48,678 nt of DNA from Planctomycetota bacterium (GTDB lineage: Bacteria; Planctomycetota; Planctomycetia; Gemmatales; Gemmataceae): contig JAKBCS010000023.1 of NCBI GenBank assembly GCA_021807595.1, forward strand, positions 1 through 48,678, read 5' to 3'. The position numbers were made by a program, and so were the translations under genes. Positions 17,835 to 27,028 of the stretch are shown here, in pieces (the first letter of the stretch is position 1; each line of letters starts with the position of its first letter). Below the pieces are notes generated by a model. That model saw only the letters and a program-made list of their open reading frames with translations, ran no database searches and was not told where the DNA came from.

Positions 17835-17969
17835 ACGCGAGGTGGAGCCTCCCCTCGTTTCCACGCGTGCCGGCGCGGATTTTGATGGCCAAACGCGCGT
17901 GGCTCTGGCATACTATTTCCATTCGACGAAGCGCAACGATTCAAACGCGAAAGATGGAAAGGTGCGACG

Positions 17970-18479
17970 ATGGGTAAGCGTTGGACAATGGCCGCGGTGA
18001 TCCTAACTTCCCTGGCGCTGTCGGCGACACAAGGCGCTCCCGCTCCCGCCGACAAGAACAAAGCCAAGGGCGAGAAGACGGACTACAAGGTCTACAACAG
18101 CTATTTCGTCTCCAATAAGGCCGGGATCAAGGACGGGTCTACTTACAAGGCCTTTGCGGATCAGACGAGCTTCGGGACGATCTTTCGTCCCGCGCCGCCG
18201 TTGATCGGTAAGAAACGGGAATACCTGCCAAAGGATGTCTTCGACGCCAAGATCGTCGCCACCGTCATCAAACAGGGCAACAAAATGGTCGAATACAAAG
18301 TCGAGAAGGCGACCGTGGACAAGGACACCCTGTATGTGCAATACACGACGACGAGCAAGGATACGCCGACCGCCACCTTCGCCTCGTCGCTCATCCTGAC
18401 GGTGGACAAAGGCAAGATTGCCACGGTGATCTTTCTCGAAGACGGCAAGAAAGTCGGCACGGCGAAAGTGGAGCAGTAA
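17970..18479 (+). CDS. Small secreted protein of unknown function
   Basis: A 169-residue protein with a clear Sec-type signal peptide (MGKRWTMAAVILTSLALSATQGAPA), probably cleaved near residue 23-25. The mature part is Lys-rich and beta-prone, with KTDYKVYNSYFVSNKAGIKDG and a C-terminal LTVDKGKIATVIFLEDGKKVG that looks like a beta hairpin. I recognise no family. GGAAAGG precedes the ATG. It is 135 bp after the subtilisin and converges on the sulfatase gene, with two hairpins in the gap. An extracytoplasmic location is the only safe statement. Confidence 0.75.
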   Translation: MGKRWTMAAVILTSLALSATQGAPAPADKNKAKGEKTDYKVYNSYFVSNKAGIKDGSTYKAFADQTSFGTIFRPAPPLIGKKREYLPKDVFDAKIVATVIKQGNKMVEYKVEKATVDKDTLYVQYTTTSKDTPTATFASSLILTVDKGKIATVIFLEDGKKVGTAKVEQ

Positions 18480-18488
18480 TTCGGCGAG

Positions 18489-18510
18489 CCGGGAGCGTCC
18501 AAGCTCCCGG
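18489..18510. terminator. Hairpin in convergent gap, first
   Basis: CCGGGAGC (18489-18496) and GCTCCCGG (18503-18510) form a perfect 8-bp stem with a 6-base loop just after the stop at 18479. It lies between convergent genes, the expected place for a bidirectional terminator, though no T-run follows. Confidence 0.5.
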
Positions 18511-18518
18511 TAGACAAG

Positions 18519-18544
18519 GAGCGGGGAGCCATCGCCCCCCGCTC
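18519..18544. terminator. Hairpin in convergent gap, GAGCGGGG family
   Basis: GAGCGGGG (18519-18526) pairs with CCCCGCTC (18537-18544). The same arms occur at 41609-41632, so this is a dispersed palindrome that may serve as terminator for the convergent 17970 and 18553 genes. Confidence 0.5.
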
Positions 18545-18552
18545 GTTCCACA

Positions 18553-19965
18553 TCACGGCCGCGCCTTCATGCGCTGCAGCAGTTCCTTCAGCCGTTTCAC
18601 CGTCTCCGCTCGTGCTGGTTCGGCGGCGAGGTTCGTCTCCTCGCTGGGATCGTTTTCGCGGTCGTAGAGTTCGATGCCTTTCTTGCCGTCGTCCCATTCG
18701 ATGTAGCGCCAGCGTGGCGTGCGGACGGTTCGACCCATGAGTTTGCCGCGCGTCACCTGCGAGAAAGCGGCTTCGTCCCATTTGGCTAGGGGATCGTCGA
18801 GCAGCGGGCGCAGACTCTTGCCTTGCAATTTCCCCTGCGGTTTCAACCCGCACAGATCGGCCAACGTCGGATACACGTCGATCGATTCGACGAGGCGCGG
18901 ACTGCTCTTGCCGGCCGATTTCCCACTCGGAGAGGAGATCAGGAGAGGCACGCGCACGGACTCTTCGTAGAGGCTCATTTTTTGCCAGAGCCCGTGTTCG
19001 CCGAGATGCCAGCCGTGATCGCCCCACAGAACGATGACGGTATGGTCCGTCAGTTTGAGGCGGTCGAGGGCGTCGAGAACCTTGCCGATCTGGGCATCGA
19101 CGAAGGAGACGGAGGCGTAATAGGCGCGGATGGCCTCGCGGCATTGGTCTTCGTTCAGGCCGTAATTGGCCTCTTTGTGGTTTTGGCCCAGCAACGCCAG
19201 CTCCGGCTTGCTTGTGCGGTCCTTGTCTTTCAACTTCGGTACGGAGACGCGCTCCAGCGGATACATCTCGAAATACTTTTTCGGCGCGATCCACGGGACA
19301 TGGGGACGATAGAAGCCGACGCCGAGAAAGAACGGTTTGTGGCGATTGGCTTCGAGCAATTTGATGGCCTCGGCCGCGCCAATGCCGTCGGTCTGTTCCT
19401 CGTCTTTGCTGTCGTCTCCCAGGTAACGGAGCGACGCACCGAGGTTGCGCAATTGGGGAGTCAGGACGTGCAGTTTGTCCTCTTCGTCTTTATCCACGCC
19501 GCGCGGATTGATGCGCTTATCCCACGAGCGGGCGTCGTCGAGTCCGTTGGTGCCGATCTGCCCGGGCACGCCGTAGTGGAAGATCTTCCCCACGCGGGCC
19601 GAGTAGTAGCCGTTGTTGCGGAACAGTTGCGGCAACGAGACCACATCGGGATGGAGTTTGCGAAAGTCGGTTTGCAGATCGAAAACACGGGTAACGTCGG
19701 GCCGCATTCCCAGGAGCATGGAGACGCGGCTGGGGCTGCACAGGGGGAACTGGCAGTAGGCGCGGTCGAAGCGGACGCCGCGCGCCGCCAGCCGGTCGAT
19801 GTTCGGCGACTTCACCAGCGGATGGCCGTAACATCCCAATGCGGTGTTGAGATCGTCCACGGCGATGAACAAGACGTTCGTTTTCGGAGCGTCCTCGGCG
19901 GCGTGGGCTAAGGATGCGGCGAACGACGCCAGCACCAGGGAGAGAGCAAGCGTGCATCGTCTCAT
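18553..19965 (-). CDS. Sulfatase (iduronate-2-sulfatase type)
   Basis: A 470-residue exported sulfatase of the alkaline phosphatase superfamily. It hydrolyses sulfate esters, probably on sulfated polysaccharides, in the periplasm or outside. A signal peptide covers about residues 1-22. Metal ligands are in FIAVDDLN (D37-D38), and the formylglycine site is the Cys76 of [11 protein letters not shown], the C-x-P-x-R motif that needs activation by a formylglycine-generating enzyme. [18 protein letters not shown] carries the later metal and substrate residues. The order resembles iduronate-2-sulfatase-like planctomycete enzymes. The ATG at 19965 follows GAGGAA; the longer frame upstream is not supported. 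The giant TPR gene ends 114 bp from it in the same direction. Confidence 0.94.
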   Translation of the reverse strand: MRRCTLALSLVLASFAASLAHAAEDAPKTNVLFIAVDDLNTALGCYGHPLVKSPNIDRLAARGVRFDRAYCQFPLCSPSRVSMLLGMRPDVTRVFDLQTDFRKLHPDVVSLPQLFRNNGYYSARVGKIFHYGVPGQIGTNGLDDARSWDKRINPRGVDKDEEDKLHVLTPQLRNLGASLRYLGDDSKDEEQTDGIGAAEAIKLLEANRHKPFFLGVGFYRPHVPWIAPKKYFEMYPLERVSVPKLKDKDRTSKPELALLGQNHKEANYGLNEDQCREAIRAYYASVSFVDAQIGKVLDALDRLKLTDHTVIVLWGDHGWHLGEHGLWQKMSLYEESVRVPLLISSPSGKSAGKSSPRLVESIDVYPTLADLCGLKPQGKLQGKSLRPLLDDPLAKWDEAAFSQVTRGKLMGRTVRTPRWRYIEWDDGKKGIELYDRENDPSEETNLAAEPARAETVKRLKELLQRMKARP

Positions 19966-20079
19966 GGTCTTCCTCGCGGGAAAGGGGCGATGTGCGCGGA
20001 TCGAGCTTCTGCGTTCAACATAAGCGCCGTTTGTTGGAAGAACAGCCAAATTCTTTCCCGAGAGCTTCTGAGACAATCT

Positions 20080-23000
20080 CTAATTCATCCGCAGCGAGGC
20101 GATGAGTTGTTCGCCGAACGGCTTTTCGAGAGGATGGAGCGACTTGACCTCGAAGCCGCGCTTGCCGGCGTCTTCCAGGGCTTGGCGAGCCTCGCGCGGC
20201 TTGTTGAGGGCGGCGAGGGCGCGGGCGAGATGGAAGGCTCGGCTCGGCGACGAGGATAGCGACAGGGCCGATTGCAAGTCTTCCACCGCTTTCTCGGTAT
20301 GTCCCAAGGCCAGCTGGATCACGCCGCGCGTGTCCAGCAACTCCGGCGACGGGCCGACGAGATCGATGGCCCGATTGATCTGACTCAGCGCTTCGTCGGA
20401 CGGCGGCTTTTTGAACGCCAACAGCCAAGCGAGATTGTTGAGAACCATCACGTTGTCGGCGTCCTTGGTCAAGGCGCGCCGATAAACGGACTCTGCCTCG
20501 TCGAAGCGCGCTTGGAGATCGTAGACATCGGCGAGACAAACCATGAGGGCGATGGAATCGGGCTTCTGGGACAGCATGTCTTGAAGCGTCTTTTCGACGC
20601 GGCGACAGGGAGCGTCGCCAGCAGCGTTGGCGCGGAGAATGCCGGTTAGCACCTGGCCCACGGTTTCCGGAGAAGCCTTGTGCTTTCGCGCCGCGTCGCA
20701 GCTATCGAGCGCGTCGTTGAGTCGATGTTGGCGGCCGAGAAAGCCGGCCAACGCCAGGTCGCGATCCGGCTTATCGGATTGGGCGACGTATTTGCGATAC
20801 ATCGTCTCGGCTTCACGTCGGTAGAGTTCTTTGGCTTTGCTCTGTTCGCCCAGCGTCTCTAAAAGGAGGCCGACGCGGGCAAGGTCGGCATCCTTGCGGC
20901 GAGAGAACTCTTGGAGGAGAGCGATGGCGTCGACATCTTTGCCCTTGGCTTGGAGAACGCGCGCCTTGATCTCGCCGGTTAGAGGTGAATCGGGCAGCGC
21001 CTTTTCCAGCTTCGCCAGCTGCGCTTCGGCGTCGGCGATGGCGTCGTGCTGGAGCAATCGGCGCGCGTAGTACGCCTGATAGGCCGGGTTTTTGCCGTCG
21101 AGAGAAGACAAGAGGGTGAGCATGTGCAGCTGAGCCTGCGCCCAATTGTCCTCGGCCAGATAGAGCCGAACCAGGGCGAAGCGCTCTCCGGCAGGGAGCG
21201 TGCCGCGCTGCGCCAGATCCTCGAACAGGCGAATGGCTTCCTTGCGCCGGCTGAGGCGTGTGGCCAACAGCAGCGCCTTGGCGTGCAGGTCGGCGTCGTC
21301 CTTGATGGTGTCGAGATTCTTCTCGATGAGCGCCATGGCTTCGTCGTAGTTTCGCCGATCTCCCCGCGCCGCCAGCGCCGCGGCCAAACCGCGCCGCGCC
21401 CAGGCCGTATCGGCGGACGATGCCTTGTCGCCCACATCGAGTATCGTCCGCAGGCGCGGCTCGGCCTTGGCCGACTCGCCGTGGCGAATGTAGAAAGTGG
21501 CCACGTTGCGGAGCATTCCCGCTTCGTTGGGCGCGCTCTTGAGCGCGGCCAAATAGTTCTCTTCCGCCTTCTTCAGATCGCCAATGTTCTCATAACACGC
21601 TCCCAAAGCCAGGGGCGCTTTGTCGGCGGGAATCTTTTTGGCGGCCCGCTCGATGGCTTGCTCCGCTTCTTTCTTCTTGTCGGCGGAGACCAGATAGGCG
21701 ACGAGCGTGACCCACGTTTCCGGCGCGGTCTCGTCCAGTTCGCAGGCGCGGCGGAGCGATTTCTCGGCCTCGGCTTGTTTGCCGGAGGCCCACTGTACGC
21801 GGCCCAACCACAGGGGATCTCGATAGTCCTTGGAGTCCGGCGACACGGATTTGACGGCCAAATCGAGGGCCCGCTCGGTGTCGCGCTGGCTCGGATCGGC
21901 CTTGGAGAGCAACGTATCCACCGCCAACTTGCCCAGACCCGCGGCGAGCAACGTGTTCTCGCGGTCGAGCAGTTTGCTTACCGCCGCGTTGGCCTCGTCG
22001 AACCGCCTTTGCTCGAACAACAATTGCACCGTTCGCCGAACGATGGCCGGTCGCCGCTCGCCCAGCGTCAGCGCTTGTTGATACTTGTCGATGGCCGAGG
22101 CGGTTCGTCCTTCGAGTTCGTCGATTTCTGCTTCCAACGAGGGGATGCGCGCCCAACTGGTGCGGCGCGTACCGGCGGCGACGAGGAATTGTCGGGCCTC
22201 GCGCAGCGCGCGCCGTCCGGCGTCGGTCAACTCTTCTTTCTCTTTGGGCCGCGCCTTCTGAATGCGCCGCGCCGCCTCGGCGTAACGCCAAAACGTGCCG
22301 TTCTCGCCTTCGATGCCGCGAATCTCCGACAATTCGCGGTCAATCTCGGTTTCCGACTTGGCCAACAGCGCCAGATCGAACAATACCAGGCGGATGGCGA
22401 GATTGTTGGGCTGCAGTTCGGCGACTTGCCGCCACAAGCGCTCGGCCTCGGTCGTATCTCCCATGCGCATGTGGGCGTCGGCCAGACCATTCAGCAGGCG
22501 GGTCCGCTCCTCGACCGGCAGTTTTGCCGTGCCCTTTTCCATCGCGGCCAGGGTTTGTCGTACCTTTTCGGCTGCCTTCTTACGCTCTTCGGGCGTCTTG
22601 GCGTCGGCCGGCGGTTGGGTCAGATAGCCTAGGCGGACCAACGGCAACTCGACGCGGTCGGCCAACTTGGGACGCGCCGCCGCCCGGTCCAGAAGGCGCT
22701 CGGCTTCCGCCCGCTCCGACAGCTGCGCCAACGCGATCCACAACGACACTTCGTCCGGATGGGCGTCGCGCGCCTTCTCAAGCAGCTTGCGCGCGGCATC
22801 GAGATTCTTGGCGTCTTCCAGCAACAGTAACTCGGCGTGCAGGACCGGCAGATCGAGAGCGTCCGGCGTTTCTTTCTCGGCGGCGGCCAATTCGCGCTTC
22901 ATCTCGCCGATGTCGCGGTCCTTGCGCGGCAGCGGGGCATTGCGGACGATGAGGGCGCGAACCAGCGTGGCGTGCAGTCCCTGCGGAGGCTTCGGCAATC

Positions 23001-24369
23001 CCAAGAGATTGCGAAACTCGGCCAAGGCTTCATCGTTGCGCCCCAAGGCCATTTGCACCGAGCCGAGCCGATAGTGAACCGTCGCCGACAGCGGATCGAG
23101 TTGGCGCGCCTGCTGATAGGCCAACAATGCCAGATCGGGGTTGCCCAGCCGTTCTTCGCATTGTCCGACCATCAACAGGGCTTGCACTTCCAGTCCCGGC
23201 AGCCGCGTCAGCTGCGGGCGCACGCGGTCGAGCAGCTGGCTCGCCTTGCTCCACTCTTCCTTGCGGAAGTAAATGCGCGCCTGCAAATAGTCGAGCAGCG
23301 GCGGGGCGTATTTCAACTCGCGCAGGCGAGCGATGGTCTTCTCCGCTTCTTTCAGTTCGCCGTCCTGCACCAACAAGTCGGCCAAGGCGTGCAGCAGATC
23401 GCCGTCGTCCGGCAACTCCTTCAGGCCGCGCCGAACCAGCGCCAGCGCGTCTTTCGATTTGCCATCGCGGACCTCTAGGGCGATCAGCGCCAGATACAAG
23501 CGCGTCTCGCGCGGATGGGCATCAATCCCTTGGAGCAACACCTCGCGGGCTTGTTCCGTCGCTCCCTGGGCGCGGGCCACATCGGCGGCGGCGAGAACGA
23601 CCTCCGGTTCGTCGGGTGCCAGCTGGCGGGCCTGACGCACGTCCTCTTTCGCCGCTTCCACGGCGCTGGCCAATTTCCCATGAAATTGAAGTCGATAGCG
23701 CGATCGCGCCAAATAAGCCTCGAACGCCTTGGGATTGGCCTTCACCATCGCATCGACGACGGCGTCGGCCTCGTTGGGTTTGTCGAGCTTTTCGTGCAGC
23801 AGCACCGCCGCACGCACATAATTATCGAGTCGATCGGGAGCGTGGCGAACGGCTAACTGATAGGCGTCGAGAGCCTTTTGCGCATGGCCGAGCCCTTCCT
23901 CGCAGCGGCCCATGAGGCGTTCGAGGTCGGCGTCTACTGCCTCGCCTTGATGGAGTTTCTCCAAGTGAACCATCGCCTCGTCGAATCGGCCCATGGCCAT
24001 GGCCGTATCCACCTGCCGCCGTCGAATGTCGCGCCGATCCGGGTCGTGCCGCAGCACCCCTTCGAGCTTGAGATACGCCATCACGCGGGCACGTCCCGAC
24101 CCCGATTTCTTGGCCTGATCGTCCAAACCGATGCCGAAGCGCGACTGAGCCTTCATGTCTCCCGGCTCGAAGCCGAGATAGCGTCCCAGATATTCCATTT
24201 CCTTGACGGCATCTTTATCTTCCTTGGCCCGGTCGGCCATCAGCAGCAGCGAACGGGCGTTGCGTTTGACCTGGTAGCCGTGGACGAAGTGAACGACGGT
24301 TCCCAGCGCGGCAAAAGAGATCACCAGGCCGGCGAGAAAGAGGTAGTTCAATCTCTTTCGAGTTTTCAT
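20080..24369 (-). CDS. Giant membrane-anchored TPR protein
   Basis: A protein of about 1429 residues made almost wholly of tetratricopeptide-like helices. The N-terminus MKTRKRLNYLFLAGLVISFAALGTVV is a basic stretch followed by one membrane segment, so the body is probably periplasmic. Repeats are seen from residue 50 to the end, for example DAYQLAVRHAPDRLDNYVRAA, LLAYQQARQLDPLSATVHYRLG and EAESVYRRALTKDADNVMVLNNLAWLL. The architecture resembles the long TPR proteins of exopolysaccharide and exosortase loci. The start is uncertain: the ATG at 24369 has GAGAG upstream, and other in-frame ATGs lie at 24417 and 24468. It is divergent from the FeeM-like gene and upstream of the sulfatase gene. 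Role: scaffold, partner unknown. Confidence 0.85.
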   Translation of the reverse strand: MKTRKRLNYLFLAGLVISFAALGTVVHFVHGYQVKRNARSLLLMADRAKEDKDAVKEMEYLGRYLGFEPGDMKAQSRFGIGLDDQAKKSGSGRARVMAYLKLEGVLRHDPDRRDIRRRQVDTAMAMGRFDEAMVHLEKLHQGEAVDADLERLMGRCEEGLGHAQKALDAYQLAVRHAPDRLDNYVRAAVLLHEKLDKPNEADAVVDAMVKANPKAFEAYLARSRYRLQFHGKLASAVEAAKEDVRQARQLAPDEPEVVLAAADVARAQGATEQAREVLLQGIDAHPRETRLYLALIALEVRDGKSKDALALVRRGLKELPDDGDLLHALADLLVQDGELKEAEKTIARLRELKYAPPLLDYLQARIYFRKEEWSKASQLLDRVRPQLTRLPGLEVQALLMVGQCEERLGNPDLALLAYQQARQLDPLSATVHYRLGSVQMALGRNDEALAEFRNLLGLPKPPQGLHATLVRALIVRNAPLPRKDRDIGEMKRELAAAEKETPDALDLPVLHAELLLLEDAKNLDAARKLLEKARDAHPDEVSLWIALAQLSERAEAERLLDRAAARPKLADRVELPLVRLGYLTQPPADAKTPEERKKAAEKVRQTLAAMEKGTAKLPVEERTRLLNGLADAHMRMGDTTEAERLWRQVAELQPNNLAIRLVLFDLALLAKSETEIDRELSEIRGIEGENGTFWRYAEAARRIQKARPKEKEELTDAGRRALREARQFLVAAGTRRTSWARIPSLEAEIDELEGRTASAIDKYQQALTLGERRPAIVRRTVQLLFEQRRFDEANAAVSKLLDRENTLLAAGLGKLAVDTLLSKADPSQRDTERALDLAVKSVSPDSKDYRDPLWLGRVQWASGKQAEAEKSLRRACELDETAPETWVTLVAYLVSADKKKEAEQAIERAAKKIPADKAPLALGACYENIGDLKKAEENYLAALKSAPNEAGMLRNVATFYIRHGESAKAEPRLRTILDVGDKASSADTAWARRGLAAALAARGDRRNYDEAMALIEKNLDTIKDDADLHAKALLLATRLSRRKEAIRLFEDLAQRGTLPAGERFALVRLYLAEDNWAQAQLHMLTLLSSLDGKNPAYQAYYARRLLQHDAIADAEAQLAKLEKALPDSPLTGEIKARVLQAKGKDVDAIALLQEFSRRKDADLARVGLLLETLGEQSKAKELYRREAETMYRKYVAQSDKPDRDLALAGFLGRQHRLNDALDSCDAARKHKASPETVGQVLTGILRANAAGDAPCRRVEKTLQDMLSQKPDSIALMVCLADVYDLQARFDEAESVYRRALTKDADNVMVLNNLAWLLAFKKPPSDEALSQINRAIDLVGPSPELLDTRGVIQLALGHTEKAVEDLQSALSLSSSPSRAFHLARALAALNKPREARQALEDAGKRGFEVKSLHPLEKPFGEQLIASLRMN

Positions 24370-24640
24370 AAGGCGCTCTCGTTGCTGTTGCAGAAGCGAA
24401 TCGAACATAGTTTTCATCCCGAAATTGAATGCAACAAACATGCCAGGAACCCGGCGACCACGACGCAACGCAATTGTGGCTTATTTTCTCGCTCGGCAAC
24501 GCAAATCGACGGTCGGGACGTTCCGATCGCCCCGCCGACGTATCGACAAGTTAGCGCTTGGGGATACGAGATGTTAACGAACGGCAACAAGGGTTAACGT
24601 CTTATCCCGTCCGCTGGAGCCGGAGATTGTCTCATCAGCT

Positions 24641-24672
24641 CCCCTCTCCTTTGAAGTATAGGGTGAGAGGGG
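24641..24672. repeat. Imperfect palindrome of the CCCCTCTCCC family
   Basis: CCCCTCTCCTTTGAAG and TATAGGGTGAGAGGGG are imperfect arms around a short loop. The flank GGGACGGACTCTCA matches the right flank of the 12291 copy (GGCACGGACTCTTA), so this is an older, diverged member of the family seen at 88-203, 12291 and 39711. Confidence 0.75.
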
Positions 24673-24708
24673 CATTTGGGACGGACTCTCAGCTTCGGTG
24701 GGTTTCGT

Positions 24709-24737
24709 TTGACCCTCGACCGACTGAGAGCTAGGCT
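24709..24737 (+). promoter_or_regulatory. Candidate promoter of the FeeM-like gene
   Basis: TTGACC (24709-24714), 17 bases, then TAGGCT (24732-24737). The -35 and spacing are the same as in the better promoter at 6533-6561; the -10 is weaker. The ATG lies 97 bp downstream. Confidence 0.35.
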
Positions 24738-24834
24738 TTCTCGACTCGACTCGATACCCCTCAAGCTCATGCGCGCGCCGAATCCCTCCCCCGGCGGCCG
24801 CATTCGATAACACTCCGCCCGGAGGTCTGCCGCG

Positions 24835-25656
24835 ATGATTGCGCTTGCAGAGGGAGAGTCCCACCTCGAGAACCGCGTTGGGTCCTCGCTGCCGTGTTCG
24901 TCGAGATCGCTTCCCGTTTCCGGTCTGTCGCGCCGGGTCGTCGTGCAAATGGCCTCGTCGGCGAGCGACTGGGAGCAAGCGTTTGCCTTGGCCGCGTCGA
25001 GCTACCAATCGCGCGGCTACGAATCGCCGGGCGTCAGCCGTCTGCGTTTCACGCCGTACCACGCCTTGCCGGACACCGTGACGCTGGTGGCCCGCGAGGG
25101 GGAGCGCGTCATCGCCACGTTGTCCATCGTGCAAGACAACACGCTGATGGGTCTGCCGATGGAATGCGTCTATGCCGAGGAGATCGCGGCGTTGCGGCGC
25201 GAGGGTCGGCGCTTGTTTGAAGTGACGACGTTGGCCGACTCCGGTTTGGGCGTGCGCGAGTTCGTGAGCGTCTTCGTGGCCTTGATTCGTTTGGCGACGC
25301 AATACCACACGCACACCGGAGGCGACACGGGGGTCATCGCCGTTAACCCGCGCCATCGCGCCTTTTATACGCGCATGCTCGGCTTCATCGAACTGGGTCC
25401 GCGCCGCAGCTACGCCGCTGTGCAAGATCATCCCGCCGAGGCGTTGTGGATCGACGAGAAACTCATGCGCCGCAACACGCCGGACATGCACGCGACAATC
25501 TTCGGCGAACGGGTTCCGCGCGAGGCATTGACGGCCTCACGGCTACCCCATCCTCTCATCCGACATTTCAGTCAACAATCGTCTCTGTGCGACACCGATC
25601 ACATCGAAGCGATCTTGTCGCAGACGGAGCGCGACGGTAGCCCGCGCCGCTGGTAA
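24835..25656 (+). CDS. N-acyl amino acid synthase FeeM-like acyltransferase
   Basis: A 273-residue protein whose central part matches the FeeM-type N-acyl amino acid synthase branch of the GNAT fold. DTVTLVAREGERVIATLSIV is followed by DNTLMGLPMECVYAEEIAALRREGRRLFEVTTLAD; the GLPM...Y..E...LR..GR.L.EV pattern is the signature I rely on. NPRHRAFYTRMLGFIELG closes the fold. Known members join an acyl group, often from acyl-ACP, to an amino acid; related proteins occur in exosortase/PEP-CTERM loci. The first 35 residues are not part of the domain. GGAGGT precedes the ATG at good spacing. The neighbouring giant TPR protein is divergent. The product is unknown. Confidence 0.75.
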   Translation: MIALAEGESHLENRVGSSLPCSSRSLPVSGLSRRVVVQMASSASDWEQAFALAASSYQSRGYESPGVSRLRFTPYHALPDTVTLVAREGERVIATLSIVQDNTLMGLPMECVYAEEIAALRREGRRLFEVTTLADSGLGVREFVSVFVALIRLATQYHTHTGGDTGVIAVNPRHRAFYTRMLGFIELGPRRSYAAVQDHPAEALWIDEKLMRRNTPDMHATIFGERVPREALTASRLPHPLIRHFSQQSSLCDTDHIEAILSQTERDGSPRRW

Positions 25657-25765
25657 GAACGATGGAGGAAAGCGGCAGCCTCGATTCTCTGGGAGTCCGC
25701 GCGCCGTCGCGAACCTCGGGCGAGACGAGGGTGAGCGCGTGCCATACAAAACATCCCTTTTCGAG

Positions 25766-26464
25766 TCACTTGCCGCGCGCTTGCCATTGTTCCTCGGCGG
25801 AGCTGGGGCGGAGATAGAGCGGTTCCAGGGTCATGGGATCGTCGCTCTCGCCGGCGCGGTAGCGGCGTAAGCCGAGGCGCAGCAGACTCGCCGGTTGCGG
25901 CTCCCACAAACTTGCGTCCAAGAGGGGCATACGCGAAGGCAGACGTGTCGCCCATTTGTGCAACCCCGGTCCCGTCGCCGCCGCGTCCGCCCGCCGCGCC
26001 GCCAGCCAATCGGCGACGGGACGAATCGCTAATGGCGTCGTCGGTTGCCAATCCTCGCCGCAGCGCGCGAACGATTGCACATAAATCTTGTCCTGTTGCG
26101 CGTCGGCCAAGACATCGACCTGTTCTATCGCCGACGGGGCTTGCAGCGCGATCGCGGCGAAGGTTTCCACCCCCAACAGGACGCAGCCAGCGGCATGGGC
26201 GAACGTCTTGGCGGACATTGAGCCGACGCGCAAGCCGGTGTAGCTGCCGGGACCGCGACTGACGATCACCGCCCGAATCTCGCGCGGCTTCCAGCCTCGT
26301 TCGACCAACAGAGACGCGACTGCCGGCGTCAGGTCGCGGGCATGACGCCGCGCCTCGTCCAAGCGCCGTTCGCCGCACACCGTCTCGCCCTCGGCCACCG
26401 CCACGCGGCCCGTGCGGCTCGATGTCTCCACAATCAAGCAACGAAGATCGGCCAACGGATGCAC
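25766..26464 (-). CDS. tsaB: tRNA threonylcarbamoyladenosine biosynthesis protein TsaB
   Basis: A 232-residue ASKHA-fold protein that forms the TsaB-TsaD-TsaE complex needed for the t6A37 modification of ANN-decoding tRNAs. The N-terminal LIVETSSRTGRVAVAEG and the block AVIVSRGPGSYTGLRVG are the family signature; TGLRVG is almost invariant. The start is GTG at 26464, just after a near-perfect Shine-Dalgarno AGGAGGTGATTT at 26466-26477. It converges with the FeeM-like gene and is divergent from the RNase H gene. The C-terminal part is variable as usual. I see no tsaD or tsaE in the window. Confidence 0.93.
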   Translation of the reverse strand: MHPLADLRCLIVETSSRTGRVAVAEGETVCGERRLDEARRHARDLTPAVASLLVERGWKPREIRAVIVSRGPGSYTGLRVGSMSAKTFAHAAGCVLLGVETFAAIALQAPSAIEQVDVLADAQQDKIYVQSFARCGEDWQPTTPLAIRPVADWLAARRADAAATGPGLHKWATRLPSRMPLLDASLWEPQPASLLRLGLRRYRAGESDDPMTLEPLYLRPSSAEEQWQARGK

Positions 26465-26598
26465 AAATCACCTCCTACCTTCATTGACGCCTCACTCCAA
26501 GGATTTTACAATCGCTTATCCAACGTCCACCCTCCGCCGTGGGTCAACCCCCCTCGTTCGGCGGTGGAGGACGAAGCGCGGCAAACGGAGAGCGGATT

Positions 26599-27015
26599 AT
26601 GGCGGATACCGATCTTTTGACCATCCACACCGACGGAGCCTCGCGCGGCAATCCCGGCGCGGCGGCCTATGCCTTCGTGATCGACCGCGACGGCCAACCG
26701 TCGATCGAAGAGGCCGAGTGTCTCGGCGACACGACCAACAATCAGGCCGAATACACCGCCCTCGTCCGCGCTCTCGAACGCGCTCTGAAGCTGGGAACGC
26801 ACCATCGCCTCCTCATTCACAGCGACAGCGAGTTGATGGTCAAGCAGATGAACGGCGAGTACCGCGTCAAAAACGCCGACCTGCGCGATCTGTACGATCG
26901 AGCCTGCGAGTTACGCGACCGCTTCGACGGTAAAGTCACGATTCGACATATCCGGCGCGAAAAGAACAAACGCGCCGATCAACTTTGCAACGAAGCACTC
27001 GACGGCAAACGCTAA
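26599..27015 (+). CDS. rnhA: Ribonuclease HI family protein
   Basis: A 138-residue RNase H that cuts the RNA strand of RNA-DNA hybrids. The four catalytic acids are visible: D12 in HTDGASRGNPG, E51 in TNNQAEYTAL, D76 in IHSDSELMVKQ and D127 in NKRADQLCNEAL. The length and the lack of the basic protrusion place it with the short RNase HI group common in bacteria outside the enterics, rather than with E. coli RnhA proper. The start at 26599 follows GGAGAGCGGATT; an upstream in-frame ATG at 26539 has no ribosome site. The ceramidase-like gene begins 13 bp downstream, so both may share a transcript without an obvious functional link. Confidence 0.92.
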   Translation: MADTDLLTIHTDGASRGNPGAAAYAFVIDRDGQPSIEEAECLGDTTNNQAEYTALVRALERALKLGTHHRLLIHSDSELMVKQMNGEYRVKNADLRDLYDRACELRDRFDGKVTIRHIRREKNKRADQLCNEALDGKR

Positions 27016-27028
27016 AGGAGCGGCGACC

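Larger units (their letters stand above)
24370..24834. other. Divergent intergenic region with palindrome and GTTAAC pair
   Basis: A 465-bp gap between the giant TPR gene and the FeeM-like gene. It holds GTTAAC sites at 24573 and 24593, twenty bases apart, a CCCCTCTCC-family palindrome at 24641-24672 followed by GGACGGACTCTCAG, and a candidate promoter at 24709-24737 for the rightward gene. No coding frame is supported, although short frames exist. Confidence 0.5.

Noticed and set aside
21046-22632. 528-codon plus-strand frame opposite the giant TPR gene
   Set aside because: The opposite strand codes for regular TPR repeats throughout; the translation of this frame is Arg/Gln/Gly-rich shadow sequence.
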